64,000 bases of DNA, taken from contig JBAYRL010000001.1 of NCBI GenBank assembly GCA_041676705.1, forward strand, positions 558,001 through 622,000, given 5' to 3'. Positions within the stretch are counted from its first letter, which is position 1. Every line of letters starts with the position of its first letter. Below, in pieces: positions 63,863 through 64,000 of the stretch. The notes beneath the pieces were generated by a model. It worked only from the letters and a program-made list of their open reading frames with translations, was not told where the DNA came from and searched no databases. The position numbers and the translations under genes were made by a program. The DNA is from Acidimicrobiia bacterium. Lineage in GTDB: Bacteria > Actinomycetota > Acidimicrobiia > Acidimicrobiales > SKKL01.

Positions 63863-64000
63863 AGATGTTCGAGCGAACCAGCAGGAATACGACACGATTC
63901 AATAAAACTTTGCACCTCGGCCTCTTGCAACCTGATTACTCGCCCAAAACGGTAAGCGGGCAACTGGCCTTCATCGATGAAACGGTAAAGCGTGCGCGTG
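63818..64000 (-). CDS. excisionase/BldC-type helix-turn-helix protein, N-terminus outside the window
   Basis: The visible 60 C-terminal residues read RTLYRFIDEGQLPAYRFG then RVIRLQEAEVQSFIE, the second helix and wing of a MerR-like/excisionase-family HTH (BldC-like), plus a 25-residue tail ending in SSTSETD. The gene enters from the right edge. It was read from the reverse strand; the frame is open to the edge. Confidence 0.8.

Overview
The window comes from an actinobacterial chromosome of moderate GC. The best guess is a member of Acidimicrobiia, because gene content mixes actinobacterial markers (Ppm1- and PimB-like mannosyltransferases, an MtrAB-like two-component system with a GerMN lipoprotein, DUF222-HNH protein, dimeric GlyRS, class A RNase P RNA) and many start codons sit 6-8 nt behind a TANNNT hexamer. 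The lineage is an inference; no rRNA operon is present.

Layout. 1-7.5 kb: DNA polymerase IV (cut by the left edge), Nudix hydrolase and a polyprenol-phosphate mannosyltransferase on the minus strand; then a plus-strand run with an inositol-monophosphatase-like enzyme and the mtrA/mtrB/lipoprotein operon. 6.5-18.6 kb: sugar and glycerol kinases (PfkA, GlpK, ROK), an SMC-like coiled-coil protein with a degenerate P-loop, a SRPBCC protein, a glycosyltransferase, QueG, TrpD and IspD. 18.6-25.6 kb: a peroxide-type operon (Fur/PerR, rubrerythrin, DUF3501) divergent from a glycerol-3-phosphate operon (GlpD, AGPS-like flavoprotein, membrane protein, FGGY kinase), ending at a perfect 43-bp AT-rich palindrome. 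25.8-30.7 kb: cupredoxin lipoprotein, RNase P RNA, phosphatase, membrane and coiled-coil proteins, DinB-superfamily enzyme.

30.9-38.4 kb holds a complete type II-C CRISPR-Cas system: tracrRNA with its own terminator, a compact 1108-residue Cas9, Cas1, Cas2, and an array of 42 repeats and 41 spacers. Repeat and anti-repeat polarity show that crRNA is made from the minus strand, towards the cas genes, while the intact terminal repeat lies beside cas2 and the degenerate one at the far end. The 3' part of every repeat (crRNA sense) carries an extended -10-like TGCTAAGCT, which suggests one promoter per repeat. A DUF222-HNH gene with a near-consensus leaderless promoter lies directly upstream of the array on the crRNA strand.

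38.4-47 kb: an AhpD-like protein preceded by 18-bp direct repeats, an MMPL transporter with a CsoR-like palindrome, a broken Gfo/Idh/MocA oxidoreductase, three tRNAs, a second IMPase-like gene and a geranylgeranyl-reductase-type flavoprotein. 47-64 kb is housekeeping: the sigma factor-DnaG pair, pyruvate phosphate dikinase, AzlCD, GlyRS-RecO-UppS, DinG, an RmlC-like protein, and Era-CorC-YbeY-PhoH, ending in an HTH gene cut by the right edge.
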